A DNA stretch of 43,779 nt from Bacteroidales bacterium (GTDB taxonomy: Bacteria > Bacteroidota > Bacteroidia > Bacteroidales > UBA7960), in the NCBI GenBank assembly GCA_003556325.1, contig PWRF01000120.1, positions 1 to 43,779 of the forward strand. Reading direction: 5' to 3'. Numbering within the stretch: position 1 is the stretch's first letter; every line of letters starts with the position of its first letter. Both the position numbers and the translations under genes were made by a program. A model generated the notes under the pieces. It saw nothing but the letters and a program-made list of their open reading frames with translations. It was not told the origin of the DNA and searched no databases. Shown piece by piece: positions 15,117 to 24,232 of this stretch.

Positions 15117-16493
15117 TCAGCCAAAGAGCAGGGAAAAGACCTCGTCGATGCGGGTGACAGGGTGCAGGTTTATGTTATTCAGGTTGTCTGGGATGCTTTT
15201 CATGTTGTATTTTGAGACGAACACCTCGCTGAACCCCAGCTTGGACGCTTCTGTAATACGTTGTCCGATGCGGGTGACCGGCCTGATTTCTCCGGTGAGG
15301 CCAACTTCGGCTGCAAAACAGCATTTTTCGTTTACTGCGATATCTTCGCTTGAGGAAAGCACGGCGCAAATAACCCCCAGGTCTATGGCCGGGTCATCCA
15401 CCCTGATCCCGCCGGTAACGTTAAGAAACACGTCTTTAGCTGCGATGCGGAACCCGCATCTCTTTTCCAGCACGGCCAGCAGCATGTTCATGCGCCTGAG
15501 GTCGAACCCTGTAGCCGACCGCTGGGGTGTTCCGTAGGCGGCTGAGCTTACCAGCGCCTGTGTCTCGATCAGCATGGGTCTCATCCCCTCAATGGTAGCC
15601 GATACGGTTACTCCGCTCACGGGGTCGTCGCGTTGCGAAAGAAGCAGCTCAGAGGGGTTGGCCACCTCTCTGAGCCCTTTGTCATGCATTTCGTAGATCC
15701 CCAGTTCGCTGGTGCTGCCGAAACGGTTTTTTGCGGCTCTCAGGATGCGGTACATGTGGTTGTGGTCGCCTTCGAACTGCAGCACGGTGTCGACCATGTG
15801 TTCCAGCAGCTTGGGGCCGGCAAGGGCTCCCTCTTTGGTGATATGGCCTATGAGAAATACCGGGACGGCAGATTCCTTGGCATAGCGCTGAAACTCCGCA
15901 GCACATTCCCTGATCTGTGAAATGCTTCCGGCGGCGGAATCCAGCTGGGGGGTGGTAAGGGTTTGTATGGAGTCAATCACCACGATTCCGGGGCGCATTT
16001 CTTCCAGGTGCCTGAAGATAGTGGCGGTGTCGGTGGCCGTGAGCACATAGCATGCCGGGTGGCTGTATCCCAGGCGCTGTGCACGCATGCTCAGCTGCAT
16101 GTCGCTTTCCTCGCCTGAAATGTACAACACCTTCTGGTCCTGCATTTGCATCGCCACCTGCAGCATAAGGGTTGACTTGCCGATTCCGGGTTCGCCGCCA
16201 ATCAGCATCAAAGCTCCGGGCACGATACCTCCTCCCAGCACCCTGTCGAGCTCAGCGCTGCCCGACGGAACACGGGAAAGCACATCGCCCTGAACCTCAT
16301 GGATAAGCCGCGGCGCGGAAGAAGCTACGCCTGCCCCAGTGCCTGCCGTGCGCGGCCTGCCACCCCGCGACTCCTTTTGTATAACCTCTTCCACAAACGT
16401 GTTCCACTCACCACAGGCCGTACACCGGCCCATCCACTTGGGCGACTGCGCCCCGCAGCTGCTGCAGAAAAAGGCTGTCTTTACCTTCGTCAT
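15117..16493 (-). CDS. radA: DNA repair protein RadA
   Basis: A 458-residue protein of normal RadA length. The N-terminal C4 zinc finger has Cys 10, 13, 24 and 27 (CSSCGAQSPKWMGRCTACGEW). The RecA-like ATPase has Walker A GGEPGIGKST and the RadA signature KNRFG. A Lon-protease-like C-terminal domain (VFLNVTGGIRVDDPAIDLG) follows. RadA processes branched recombination intermediates and drives branch migration. The downstream gap 14860-15116 shows no gene. Confidence 0.97.
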   Translation of the reverse strand: MTKVKTAFFCSSCGAQSPKWMGRCTACGEWNTFVEEVIQKESRGGRPRTAGTGAGVASSAPRLIHEVQGDVLSRVPSGSAELDRVLGGGIVPGALMLIGGEPGIGKSTLMLQVAMQMQDQKVLYISGEESDMQLSMRAQRLGYSHPACYVLTATDTATIFRHLEEMRPGIVVIDSIQTLTTPQLDSAAGSISQIRECAAEFQRYAKESAVPVFLIGHITKEGALAGPKLLEHMVDTVLQFEGDHNHMYRILRAAKNRFGSTSELGIYEMHDKGLREVANPSELLLSQRDDPVSGVTVSATIEGMRPMLIETQALVSSAAYGTPQRSATGFDLRRMNMLLAVLEKRCGFRIAAKDVFLNVTGGIRVDDPAIDLGVICAVLSSSEDIAVNEKCCFAAEVGLTGEIRPVTRIGQRITEASKLGFSEVFVSKYNMKSIPDNLNNINLHPVTRIDEVFSLLFG

Positions 16494-16651
16494 ACCTGCT
16501 GATTTTAAAACAAGAAAGGGAAAACCGCAACAGTTACGTATATTGGCTTTCCCTCTGCAACCATGAAAACAAGACTGTAAATATACAAATAATTGCCGAC
16601 ATAACTAACATGCATGAATAATGAAGCCTAAACGATCTCTGAAGCTGCATG

Positions 16652-17509
16652 TCACCCGGCAAGCAGGTCTTCAAAGGCATCGTCGAGGGTGGGGAAGCGA
16701 TAGGTGAAACCGGCTTCCTGTAACCGGGCGGGCACTGCACGCTGTCCTTTGGTCAACACAATGGCCCCCTGCCCGAAAACCAATTGTAAAGCCAGGGCCG
16801 GAACAGGAATAAACGCCGGCCGTTTGATTTTTTCAGCCAGAGTGCGGGTAAACGTTTTGTTGTCGACGATTTCTGGCGCACATACATTGACAGGGCCCTT
16901 CAGGTTTCTGTTGTGCACACCAGCCTTAATGACGGCCAGGGCGTCTTCAATGTGGATCCAGGGCATCATTTGCTGCCCGCTGCCAATCCTGCCCCCAACA
17001 CCCAGTTTGAAAGGAGGCAACATCTTTTTCAGGGCTCCTCCATCGGTGCCAAGGATAATGCCGAAACGAAACATCAGGGTGCGGCAGGATGCCGGCGCCT
17101 TTTGGGCTGCAGCCTCCCAGTCGCTGCATACCTTACCCAGGAAATTGTCTGCCACAGCTTTGCTTCGCTCATCGTGGGTGCCCGACTCCGGGTAAATGCC
17201 CACGGCAGAGGCACTGATGAAGGTGTGCGGCGGAATGGCCATCAGGTGCATGGCGTCGGCCAGCTTTGTGGTGGTAAGAATACGGCTGTCGTAAATGGCT
17301 CGCTTGTGACTGGCTGTCCAGCGTTTCATAATGGGCGCCCCCGCAAGGTGGATTACAGCATCCACATCGTTAAGGTCGTCGGCAAGGACCGCTGCATCTT
17401 TTTTAAAATGCTCCCGGGTAAGGCTCATCACCTCGTGCCCCTCTAACTCAAAAAGGCTGCTCACCTTGCTGCCTACAAAACCGGTTGTTCCGCTGATTGC
17501 AATTTTCAT
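16652..17509 (-). CDS. TIGR01777-family NAD(P)-dependent epimerase/SDR protein
   Basis: A 285-residue extended short-chain dehydrogenase-like protein. The nucleotide-binding motif is GTTGFVGSKV near the start, followed by VDAVIHLAGAPI, the SRILTTTKLADAM helix, SASAVGIYPESG and MLPPFKLGVGGRIGSGQQMMPWIHIEDAL. These are hallmarks of the TIGR01777 family (relatives of E. coli YfcH and cyanobacterial SulA-type proteins). The biochemical role is poorly known. An octamer array begins 5 bases upstream of the start codon, so any ribosome-binding or promoter sequence is embedded in, or displaced by, repeats. Confidence 0.92.
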   Translation of the reverse strand: MKIAISGTTGFVGSKVSSLFELEGHEVMSLTREHFKKDAAVLADDLNDVDAVIHLAGAPIMKRWTASHKRAIYDSRILTTTKLADAMHLMAIPPHTFISASAVGIYPESGTHDERSKAVADNFLGKVCSDWEAAAQKAPASCRTLMFRFGIILGTDGGALKKMLPPFKLGVGGRIGSGQQMMPWIHIEDALAVIKAGVHNRNLKGPVNVCAPEIVDNKTFTRTLAEKIKRPAFIPVPALALQLVFGQGAIVLTKGQRAVPARLQEAGFTYRFPTLDDAFEDLLAG

Positions 17510-17514
17510 GGTTT

Positions 17515-17614
17515 AAAAAAGGTCAAAAAGACAAAAAGGTCAAAAAGACAAAAAGACAAAAAGACAAAAAGACAAAAGGACAAAAGGACAAAAGGACAAA
17601 AGGACAAAAAAAAA
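17515..17614. repeat. tandem octamer array (AAAAAGAC / AAAAGGAC)
   Basis: About 11 near-identical 8-9-bp units: AAAAAGGTC, AAAAAGAC and later AAAAGGAC, ending in a poly-A tract. The array fills the space immediately upstream of the TIGR01777 gene start (minus strand, read as TTTTTGTC units). The remainder of the 17510-17827 gap contains only a possible TATTTTTG box at 17694-17701 for the tolC-adaptor genes. Confidence 0.92.
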
Positions 17615-17827
17615 TATAAGACACAAATGCTCTAAGGTAAACAATTTTTGCAAGCAGGCAGTTCAAAAGTGGTGACCGGTATTGTTTGTTTGTTATTTTT
17701 GTAGGTTAATAAAATACCATGCACAGGTTGCGTGTGTTTTTCGTGGCCTGCAATAAAGGCTATCGGTGGCGGGCAGTGTTGAATTGCCCGTAAAACTAAA
17801 AACGAGCATAATAAATATTACTGTCCC

Positions 17828-19264
17828 ATGAGAACAATCTTAAGCAAGCTTATCTTTTTAATAACCGGCATGGTGTTGTTTCCCCTGCTTCTTGTTGCTG
17901 AGCATCCCGGGGTCTGGACGCTGGAAGATTGCGTAAATCATGCCAGGGAGAATAACCTGCGCATACAGCAGCAACGGCTGGGAGTGGATGTGGCCAGGGA
18001 AAATTTGCGCCAAAGCCAGGCCAACCGTTTCCCGTCGCTGAACGCCGGGGCCAGCCACAACTACAACTGGGGGCGTACACTCGACCCCGTTACCAATGAG
18101 TTTGTCACCGAAAGGGTGCAGACCAACAATTTCAATGTGTCCAGCGGGGTGACATTGTTTAGCGGGTTCCAGGTGCGTAACAGCATAGAAAGAGACCGCT
18201 ACAACCTGGAGTCGGTCCGTTTGGACGTGCAGACCATGGAGGACGACATCTCCTTGGCCGTGGCCAGCGGCTACCTCCAGATACTGTTCAGCAAGGAGCT
18301 TGTTGAGGTGGCGGCCAACCAGCTTGATATCACGCGCCAGCAACTGGAGCGTACCGAAAAGCTGGTGAATGCCGGAACCCTTGCGCGCGGCAGCTTGCTG
18401 AACATCGAAGCCCAGAAGGCATCAGAAGAAGTGCTGCTGGTAAACGCAGAGAACCAGCTGCGGCTGGCCTATCTGGACCTTATGCAGTTGCTGGATCTTC
18501 GGGAAGATATTGAATTTGCCATTGAGGTCCCTGAGATTGAAATACAACCCACCGAAACAGTGGATTATTCTCCGCTGCAGCTCTACGACACTGCCGTCAG
18601 GATACAGCCGGACATAAGGTCGGCCGAAATGCAGGTTCGCACTGCCGAAAAAGGGTATGAAATTGCCCGGGGCGGTCGTTACCCCCAGCTGACACTGCGC
18701 GGAAGCCTGGGCACCGGGTATTCTGAAGCAAGGCTCGAAATTGCCGAAATGATAGAAACAGACCCCGAACAGATCGGCCAGACAGCCTCAGGCGAAGCTG
18801 TTTTTGCCCCTTCTTTCGACATAGAAACCAGGATCATTCCCTTCTGGGATCAAATTGACGATAACCTGAACAGGAGCATCGGCCTTAACTTGCAAATCCC
18901 GATCTTTAACAACTACCAGGTGAGAACACAGATCAGCCAGTCGAAAATATCTCTTGAAAATGCACGCCTTCAGCGTCAGATCGTCCGGGACGAACTCTAC
19001 AAGACCATCGAGCAGGCTCATCAGGACGCCCATGCCGCCATGCAGCGCTATGTTGCCACTGAGAAGAATGTGGAAGCCCTCGAAGAGTCTTTCCGCTATA
19101 CAGAAGAACGGTTTAATGTAGGCATGGTGAACACCCTGGAGTATAACGATGCGAAAAACAGGCTTGCCGAAGCGCAATCCGAGCTGCTCCAGGCAAAATA
19201 CGAGTACGTTTTCCGGGTGCAGATCCTGGACTTCTATATAGGAAATCCTCTGACTTTACGTTAG
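17828..19264 (+). CDS. TolC-family outer membrane efflux channel protein
   Basis: A 478-residue outer membrane factor with an N-terminal signal peptide (LIFLITGMVLFPLLLVAEH). WTLEDCVNHARENNLRIQ is the standard opening of the first OEP domain. Long heptad-rich helices follow, and the second OEP repeat begins with IGLNLQIPIFNNYQVRTQISQSK. It ends with an EERFNVGMVNTLEYNDAKNRLAEAQSELLQAKYEYVFR-type final helix, quoted here only for its GMVNTLEYNDA core. Members form the trimeric exit duct of tripartite exporters. The adaptor gene follows after 23 bases, but no inner-membrane pump is encoded nearby. Confidence 0.94.
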   Translation: MRTILSKLIFLITGMVLFPLLLVAEHPGVWTLEDCVNHARENNLRIQQQRLGVDVARENLRQSQANRFPSLNAGASHNYNWGRTLDPVTNEFVTERVQTNNFNVSSGVTLFSGFQVRNSIERDRYNLESVRLDVQTMEDDISLAVASGYLQILFSKELVEVAANQLDITRQQLERTEKLVNAGTLARGSLLNIEAQKASEEVLLVNAENQLRLAYLDLMQLLDLREDIEFAIEVPEIEIQPTETVDYSPLQLYDTAVRIQPDIRSAEMQVRTAEKGYEIARGGRYPQLTLRGSLGTGYSEARLEIAEMIETDPEQIGQTASGEAVFAPSFDIETRIIPFWDQIDDNLNRSIGLNLQIPIFNNYQVRTQISQSKISLENARLQRQIVRDELYKTIEQAHQDAHAAMQRYVATEKNVEALEESFRYTEERFNVGMVNTLEYNDAKNRLAEAQSELLQAKYEYVFRVQILDFYIGNPLTLR

Positions 19265-19287
19265 ATGTTTAGAAACATTATTTCATC

Positions 19288-20604
19288 ATGAAAAGAAGAA
19301 AAGGACTTAAAATAGCATTGATCGTTGTCGGCGTCATCGTCGTTTTCAGCCTGATAGGCCGGTGCGGCGGCTCCGGCGACGGCCGCCGCGTATCTGTTGA
19401 GCCGGCAGAAACCCGCGATATTGTAGAGATCGTCACCACCAACGGTAGAGTCCGGCCCGTTACCGAGGTTAAAATGGCCCCGGATGTGTCGGGTGAGATC
19501 GTTCAGTTATACGTATACGAGGGCGAATATGTGGAACGCGGCCAGTTGCTGGCGCGTATCAACCCCGACATTTATGAGTCGGCACTCGACAGGGCCGAGG
19601 CCAGCCTGAACCAGGCAAGGGCCAACCTGGCCAATGCCCGCGCCCGCGTGTTGCAGAGCGAAGCCCAGTATGTGAACGCCCGCTCGAACTACCTGCGTAA
19701 CAAACGGCTTTTCGAAGAGAATGCCATCTCTGAATCTGAATATGAGACCGCCTATTCGCAATACCGTGTTGCTGAAGCAGAGGTGGAGGGCAGCAAACAG
19801 AACGTTGTCGGTGCCGAATACCAGGTTAAAAGCGCCGAGGCCGGCGTAAGGGAGTCGCGCGACAATCTCAGCAAGACCAACCTTTTTGCCCCTATGGACG
19901 GCACCGTGTCGAGGCTCGATGCCGAGGTAGGCGAGCGTGTGGTGGGCACACAACAATATGCCGGAACCGAGATCATTCGTATTGCCAATCTCAATGAGAT
20001 GGAGGTAAAGGTTGATGTTAACGAAAACGATATCGTGCGTGTAAACGAGGGCGACACCGCCTTTATCCAGGTCGACGCCTTTTTTGGGGAAGAGTTCCGT
20101 GGCATAGTGACCTCCATTGCCAACTCCGCCGACACCGATATGATGGGCAGCGACCAGGTGACAAACTTTGAGGTGCGCATCCTGGTGCTTCCCGAATCCT
20201 ATGCGCATTTGCTGCGTGAGGACCGTCCGCACCTGTCGCCTTTCCGCCCCGGCATGTCTGCCACCGTTGACATACAGACCGAGAGGGCCTCAAATGTGGT
20301 GTCGTTGCCTATCCAGGCTGTCACCACCCGGGATGCGGATGCCATTGCTGCCCTCTCTGAGGAAGACCGTTCCTCCGGCGGCAGCAGCATGGCCCGCCAG
20401 CGCGAGGTCATCTTCCTGTACGACGGAGGCAGGGTGAAGATTGCTCCGGTACGCACCGGGATACAGGACAATCAGTATATTGAGATCAGGGAGGGTCTGG
20501 AAGCAGGACAAGAGGTGGTAAGCGGCCCCTACAGGCTTATATCCCGCGAACTCAGGGACGGCATGGAGGTCGAAAAAGTGGGGCGCGACCAGCTGTTCCG
20601 GTAG
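19288..20604 (+). CDS. HlyD/MacA-type periplasmic adaptor subunit of a tripartite efflux system
   Basis: A 438-residue membrane fusion protein with an N-terminal membrane anchor (IALIVVGVIVVFSLIG). Its lipoyl half GEIVQLYVYEGEYVERGQLLARI precedes a long alpha-hairpin coiled coil (about 100-190). The second lipoyl half is LFAPMDGTVSRLDAEVGERV, followed by beta-barrel and membrane-proximal domains ending in EIREGLEAGQEVVSGPYR. Architecture and length suit MacA-like adaptors that partner ABC pumps. The next gene is tsaB, 13 bases after the stop, instead of a transporter, so the pump must be encoded elsewhere. Confidence 0.92.
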   Translation: MKRRKGLKIALIVVGVIVVFSLIGRCGGSGDGRRVSVEPAETRDIVEIVTTNGRVRPVTEVKMAPDVSGEIVQLYVYEGEYVERGQLLARINPDIYESALDRAEASLNQARANLANARARVLQSEAQYVNARSNYLRNKRLFEENAISESEYETAYSQYRVAEAEVEGSKQNVVGAEYQVKSAEAGVRESRDNLSKTNLFAPMDGTVSRLDAEVGERVVGTQQYAGTEIIRIANLNEMEVKVDVNENDIVRVNEGDTAFIQVDAFFGEEFRGIVTSIANSADTDMMGSDQVTNFEVRILVLPESYAHLLREDRPHLSPFRPGMSATVDIQTERASNVVSLPIQAVTTRDADAIAALSEEDRSSGGSSMARQREVIFLYDGGRVKIAPVRTGIQDNQYIEIREGLEAGQEVVSGPYRLISRELRDGMEVEKVGRDQLFR

Positions 20605-20617
20605 AGAAACGATTGAT

Positions 20618-21346
20618 ATGGCAGATATCCTTTTGCTTGAGACAACAACACGGGTATGTTCGGTCGGCCTGGCCCGCGACGGACATGTTATTGCGCTTAG
20701 AGAGGACCTGGGGCAGGAATATTCCCATTCTTCCCTGCTCACCGTATTTATGGAAGAGGTGCTGGAAGAAGCAGCACTGGAGCCAAAAGACGTTGACGCC
20801 GTGGCAGTAAGCCAGGGGCCCGGCTCATATACCGGGCTGCGCATAGGGGTTTCTGCAGCAAAAGGATTTTGCTTTGCCCGCGACATACCGCTTATTGCCG
20901 TCGACACCCTCAGGGCCCTCGCCGAAAACGGGCTTCACCATCTTGCCAGCACAGCCGGGCTTTTACCTCCGAAACAGGAAAATGTCCTGTTGTGCCCAAT
21001 GATCGACGCCCGGCGCATGGAGGTGTACTACGCCCTGTTTGACCTGCAACTGAATACCGTAAAGGAAACCGCAGCTGAGGTTATCGGCAGCAGCAGCTTC
21101 CAGCAGGATGAGCTGCAGGGCGCACACATTTTTTTCTTTGGCGATGGCGCCGAAAAATGCAGGGATGTGCTTCACCACGCCAACACCCGGTATGTCGGCA
21201 ACATAAACCCGGGAGTCAGGGGGATGGCAGCCTGCGCGGAAAGCCGTTACCGCCGGGAAGAGTTTGTTGACCTTGCCTATTTTGAGCCGTTCTACCTGAA
21301 AGACTTCGTTGCGGGAAAGCCAAGGGTGAAGGGGCTGTCTTCATAA
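20618..21346 (+). CDS. tsaB: tRNA threonylcarbamoyladenosine biosynthesis protein TsaB
   Basis: A 242-residue ASKHA-fold protein. It opens with LLLETTTRVCSVGLARDG and carries the signature SQGPGSYTGLRIGVSAAKGF near residue 66, typical of TsaB. TsaB is the scaffold partner of TsaD and TsaE in forming t6A37 on ANN-decoding tRNAs. The usual TsaB length is about 220-240. It starts 13 bases after the adaptor gene and is followed 30 bases later by the FtsB/DivIC-like gene, so the four plus-strand genes may be one transcript. Confidence 0.95.
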   Translation: MADILLLETTTRVCSVGLARDGHVIALREDLGQEYSHSSLLTVFMEEVLEEAALEPKDVDAVAVSQGPGSYTGLRIGVSAAKGFCFARDIPLIAVDTLRALAENGLHHLASTAGLLPPKQENVLLCPMIDARRMEVYYALFDLQLNTVKETAAEVIGSSSFQQDELQGAHIFFFGDGAEKCRDVLHHANTRYVGNINPGVRGMAACAESRYRREEFVDLAYFEPFYLKDFVAGKPRVKGLSS

Positions 21347-21376
21347 TTCATTACCTTTGCAGAAAACCAGGCTGCT

Positions 21377-21673
21377 ATGTGGACAAAAATTCCTCCTTTT
21401 CTGCGTAACAAATATTTCCTGGCCTTTCTTGTTGTGTTTGTCTGGCTGCTGTTTTTCGACAGCCACAACCTGATCAGGCATTGGCACACCCGGCGCGAAA
21501 TCCGTGACCTGCGGCGGCAACAGGAGTTCTACCTGCAGGAGATACGCCGCGACAGCATCGCCGTCGACCGCCTTGAGAGCGACCCGGAGGCACTGGAACG
21601 TTACGCGCGCGAAAAATACATGATGAAGAAAGAAGGAGAGGACATCTATATCATTATAGAGGATCCACGTTAA
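21377..21673 (+). CDS. septum formation initiator (FtsB/DivIC-like) protein
   Basis: A 98-residue bitopic membrane protein. The short cytoplasmic N-terminus is followed by a transmembrane segment (YFLAFLVVFVWLLFF) and the family landmark DSHNLIRHW. A coiled coil then leads to the ESDPEALERYAREKYMMKK element, conserved in FtsB/DivIC proteins. It helps build the divisome through the FtsQ/FtsL complex. Its last 20 bases overlap the 3' end of the convergent priA gene. Confidence 0.9.
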   Translation: MWTKIPPFLRNKYFLAFLVVFVWLLFFDSHNLIRHWHTRREIRDLRRQQEFYLQEIRRDSIAVDRLESDPEALERYAREKYMMKKEGEDIYIIIEDPR

Positions 21674-24146
21674 AGACCACTTTCACGGCTTTCCATTTGT
21701 TTTCCTGCCTGAACTTCTCTGAAACATCCACCAGCTTTTTCTTGTCCGCCATCAGGTGCTGCCCGCGGCTGCACTTTACCAGGGTGTTTTTAATGTACTG
21801 GTTGCGAATACGCGCCACGAGCGGGTATTCCGGCCCGAGCACCTTTTCCGGGAACAACTTCCTGATACGCCGGGTGAGCTCATTCGCAGCCTCGTCGAGG
21901 TAATCTTCGCGTGTGTGCAGCATGCTCACCTTTATAAGACGGGTAAACGGCGGATAATGGAACTCCCTGCGCTCGGCTATCTGCTTCCGGTACATGGCTT
22001 CGTAGTCGTTTTCGGTGACCTGTTTTATGATGGGATGGCCGGGATGGTGTGTCTGTATGATCACCTTCCCGCGTTTTCTATATCTGCCCGCACGGCCGCT
22101 GACCTGGGCCATCAGCTGAAATGCGCGTTCGTGTGACCTGAAATCGGGGAAGGTAAGCATGTTGTCGGCATTCAGGATGCCAACGACACCCACGTTGTTA
22201 AAGTCCAGGCCCTTGCTTACCATCTGTGTGCCCACCAGGATGTCGGTACGGCGTTCTTCAAAGTCTTCGATGATCTTTCGGTAGGAATGCCTGGAGCGTG
22301 TGGTGTCGAGGTCCATCCTGGCGACAGTGGCTTCCGGGAAAAAGACAGGCAGCTCTTCTTCAATTTTTTCTGTGCCAAAACCCTGCATCTTTATGGCAGG
22401 AGAGGTGCAAGAAGGGCATGTGGCAGGTGGCATCGTGGTATGCCCGCAGTAGTGGCATTTCAGGCGGTTTATCTTTTTGTGGTAGACGAGGCTCACGTCG
22501 CATTGATGGCATTCCGGCAACCAACGGCACACATTGCACTCGAGGCGAGGCGAAAACCCGCGGCGGTTCTGAAACAGGATCACCTGTTCTCCATCCTGCA
22601 GCGCCTCCTCCATACTTTTAAAAAGGATATGGGAAAAGTGCGACTTCATGGCTTTTCCCCTTTTGTCGTGACGCAGGTTGGCCACAAGGATCTCAGGCAT
22701 CTTCACCCCTCCATGCCGCCGGGCTATGGTGGCATAGGCAAACTTGCCGCTCTGGCAGTTGGAGTAAGCCTCCAGCGAGGGCGTTGCAGAGCCCAGCAAC
22801 ACCCTGGCACCATGCATGGAGGCCAGGTAGATAGCTGCATCCCTGGCGTGGTAACGGGGAGCCGGGTTGTGTTGTTTGTAGCTGGTCTCGTGTTCTTCGT
22901 CAACAATGATAAGGCCAAGCTTGCGGAAGGGCAGGAAAACAGCCGACCGCGGGCCCAGCACCAGGTCGTATCGAATGAGCTTATCGCCACTTTGTATGCC
23001 CCCCTGAAGGAGGTTGTTCCATACCTCCACCCGCTCCATGGGGTTAAACCGCGAATGGTAGATGCCTGCCCGGTCGCCAAAATGATGTTGCAGGCGGCGG
23101 ATGATCTGGGTGGTGAGGGCAATCTCCGGCAGGAGGTACAATACCTGCTCGCCCCGCTCCATGGTTTCTTTTATGAGCTTTATATACAGCTCTGTTTTGC
23201 CGCTCGACGTCACCCCGTGCAGCAAAACCGTATCTTTCCTGCGAAACCCGTTTTTGACCTCCTCCAGGGCTTTTACCTGGTACTCGTTCAGCGAAACCGG
23301 CTTCTTTTCAGCTTCGAGGTGGTCGAAATAGCTGAGCTCTTTCCCGGAGGTTTCAAAGACCCCTTTGCTTACCAGGGCCTGCAGGGCAGCATGACCGCCA
23401 TTTATGTTGCCGGTAACAAGCTGCCGGGGTACTTCCGGCCTGTCTGCCAGGTTTTTTGCTGTGCCGATGTAACGCATCAGAACCTCGAGCTGGCGGGGCG
23501 CCCGTTTTTCACAGTAGTCGAAAAGCTCTTTCATCTCCTGTTCGTCTGAGAACTTTTTGGCCAGGCGCACATGCGTGACAACCTTTGGCCTCCAGGGGTT
23601 ATCCAGCTCTTCCCTGGTCACCACAAGCCCCTTTTCCATCATGGTTTTGATAAGGGGGAGCACCTTAGGGAGGGAGGTGGTTTTTGAAGCCTCCGACAGG
23701 CTGAGCTGGCCTTTGTTGCCGAGTGCTTCCAGCAGGGCCTCTTCTTTTTCGTTCAGGCTATGTTGCTCAGGGCGTGCCGAAGGGTTCAGGGTGATGCGGG
23801 TCTCTCCGGCGAGCTTCATGGCGGGGGGGAGGGCAGCGGCCATTACCTCTCCCTCCGTACTCATATAATAGTTGGCAAGCCACTCCCAAAAGGAAAACTG
23901 CCGGGCAGTGACAACAGGCTTTTCGTCAAGCAGGCTGTGGATATACTTTATCCGGAAAGAAGGTGGCGGGTCTTCGTGAACCCTGCGTATCAGCCCGGAA
24001 TACACTTTGTTGCGCCCAAAAGGTACAACAGCACGCTGCCCGTCACAAACGTGCGCATTCAAAGCATAAGGCACGCGATAGGTAAAGGTGCCTTTGACGG
24101 GCAGGGGCAGCAATACATCTGCATATAAGGTACGGCGCTCAGTCAC
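21654..24146 (-). CDS. priA: primosomal replication restart helicase PriA (N')
   Basis: An 830-residue superfamily 2 helicase. The N-terminal DNA-binding part begins YADVLLPLPVKGTFTYRVP. The helicase core has Walker A GVTSSGKTELYIK and the DEAH-type box VDEEHETSYKQ. The zinc-binding insert has paired cysteines (CNVCRWLPECHQC and CHYCGHTTMPPATCPSC). VGTQMVSKGLDF and QVSGRAGRYRKRG are late helicase motifs. All are intact. PriA reloads the replisome at stalled or repaired forks. It ends tail-to-tail with the FtsB-like gene, overlapping by 20 bases. Confidence 0.97.
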   Translation of the reverse strand: MTERRTLYADVLLPLPVKGTFTYRVPYALNAHVCDGQRAVVPFGRNKVYSGLIRRVHEDPPPSFRIKYIHSLLDEKPVVTARQFSFWEWLANYYMSTEGEVMAAALPPAMKLAGETRITLNPSARPEQHSLNEKEEALLEALGNKGQLSLSEASKTTSLPKVLPLIKTMMEKGLVVTREELDNPWRPKVVTHVRLAKKFSDEQEMKELFDYCEKRAPRQLEVLMRYIGTAKNLADRPEVPRQLVTGNINGGHAALQALVSKGVFETSGKELSYFDHLEAEKKPVSLNEYQVKALEEVKNGFRRKDTVLLHGVTSSGKTELYIKLIKETMERGEQVLYLLPEIALTTQIIRRLQHHFGDRAGIYHSRFNPMERVEVWNNLLQGGIQSGDKLIRYDLVLGPRSAVFLPFRKLGLIIVDEEHETSYKQHNPAPRYHARDAAIYLASMHGARVLLGSATPSLEAYSNCQSGKFAYATIARRHGGVKMPEILVANLRHDKRGKAMKSHFSHILFKSMEEALQDGEQVILFQNRRGFSPRLECNVCRWLPECHQCDVSLVYHKKINRLKCHYCGHTTMPPATCPSCTSPAIKMQGFGTEKIEEELPVFFPEATVARMDLDTTRSRHSYRKIIEDFEERRTDILVGTQMVSKGLDFNNVGVVGILNADNMLTFPDFRSHERAFQLMAQVSGRAGRYRKRGKVIIQTHHPGHPIIKQVTENDYEAMYRKQIAERREFHYPPFTRLIKVSMLHTREDYLDEAANELTRRIRKLFPEKVLGPEYPLVARIRNQYIKNTLVKCSRGQHLMADKKKLVDVSEKFRQENKWKAVKVVFNVDPL

Positions 24147-24232
24147 GAATACAGCCTTTTCATGATCAAGTGGGTTTTCATTAAGCTATCACCGCAGCAG
24201 AGTGCCGGAAAACAGACGGCCGGGGTTCGTTA

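Noticed and set aside
17719-17793. 24-codon ORF upstream of the tolC gene (possible leader peptide)
   Set aside because: No attenuator hairpins, no codon bias and no supporting context; likely chance.
22287-23549. 420-residue plus-strand ORF
   Set aside because: Antisense shadow of priA; priA shows all helicase and zinc motifs.
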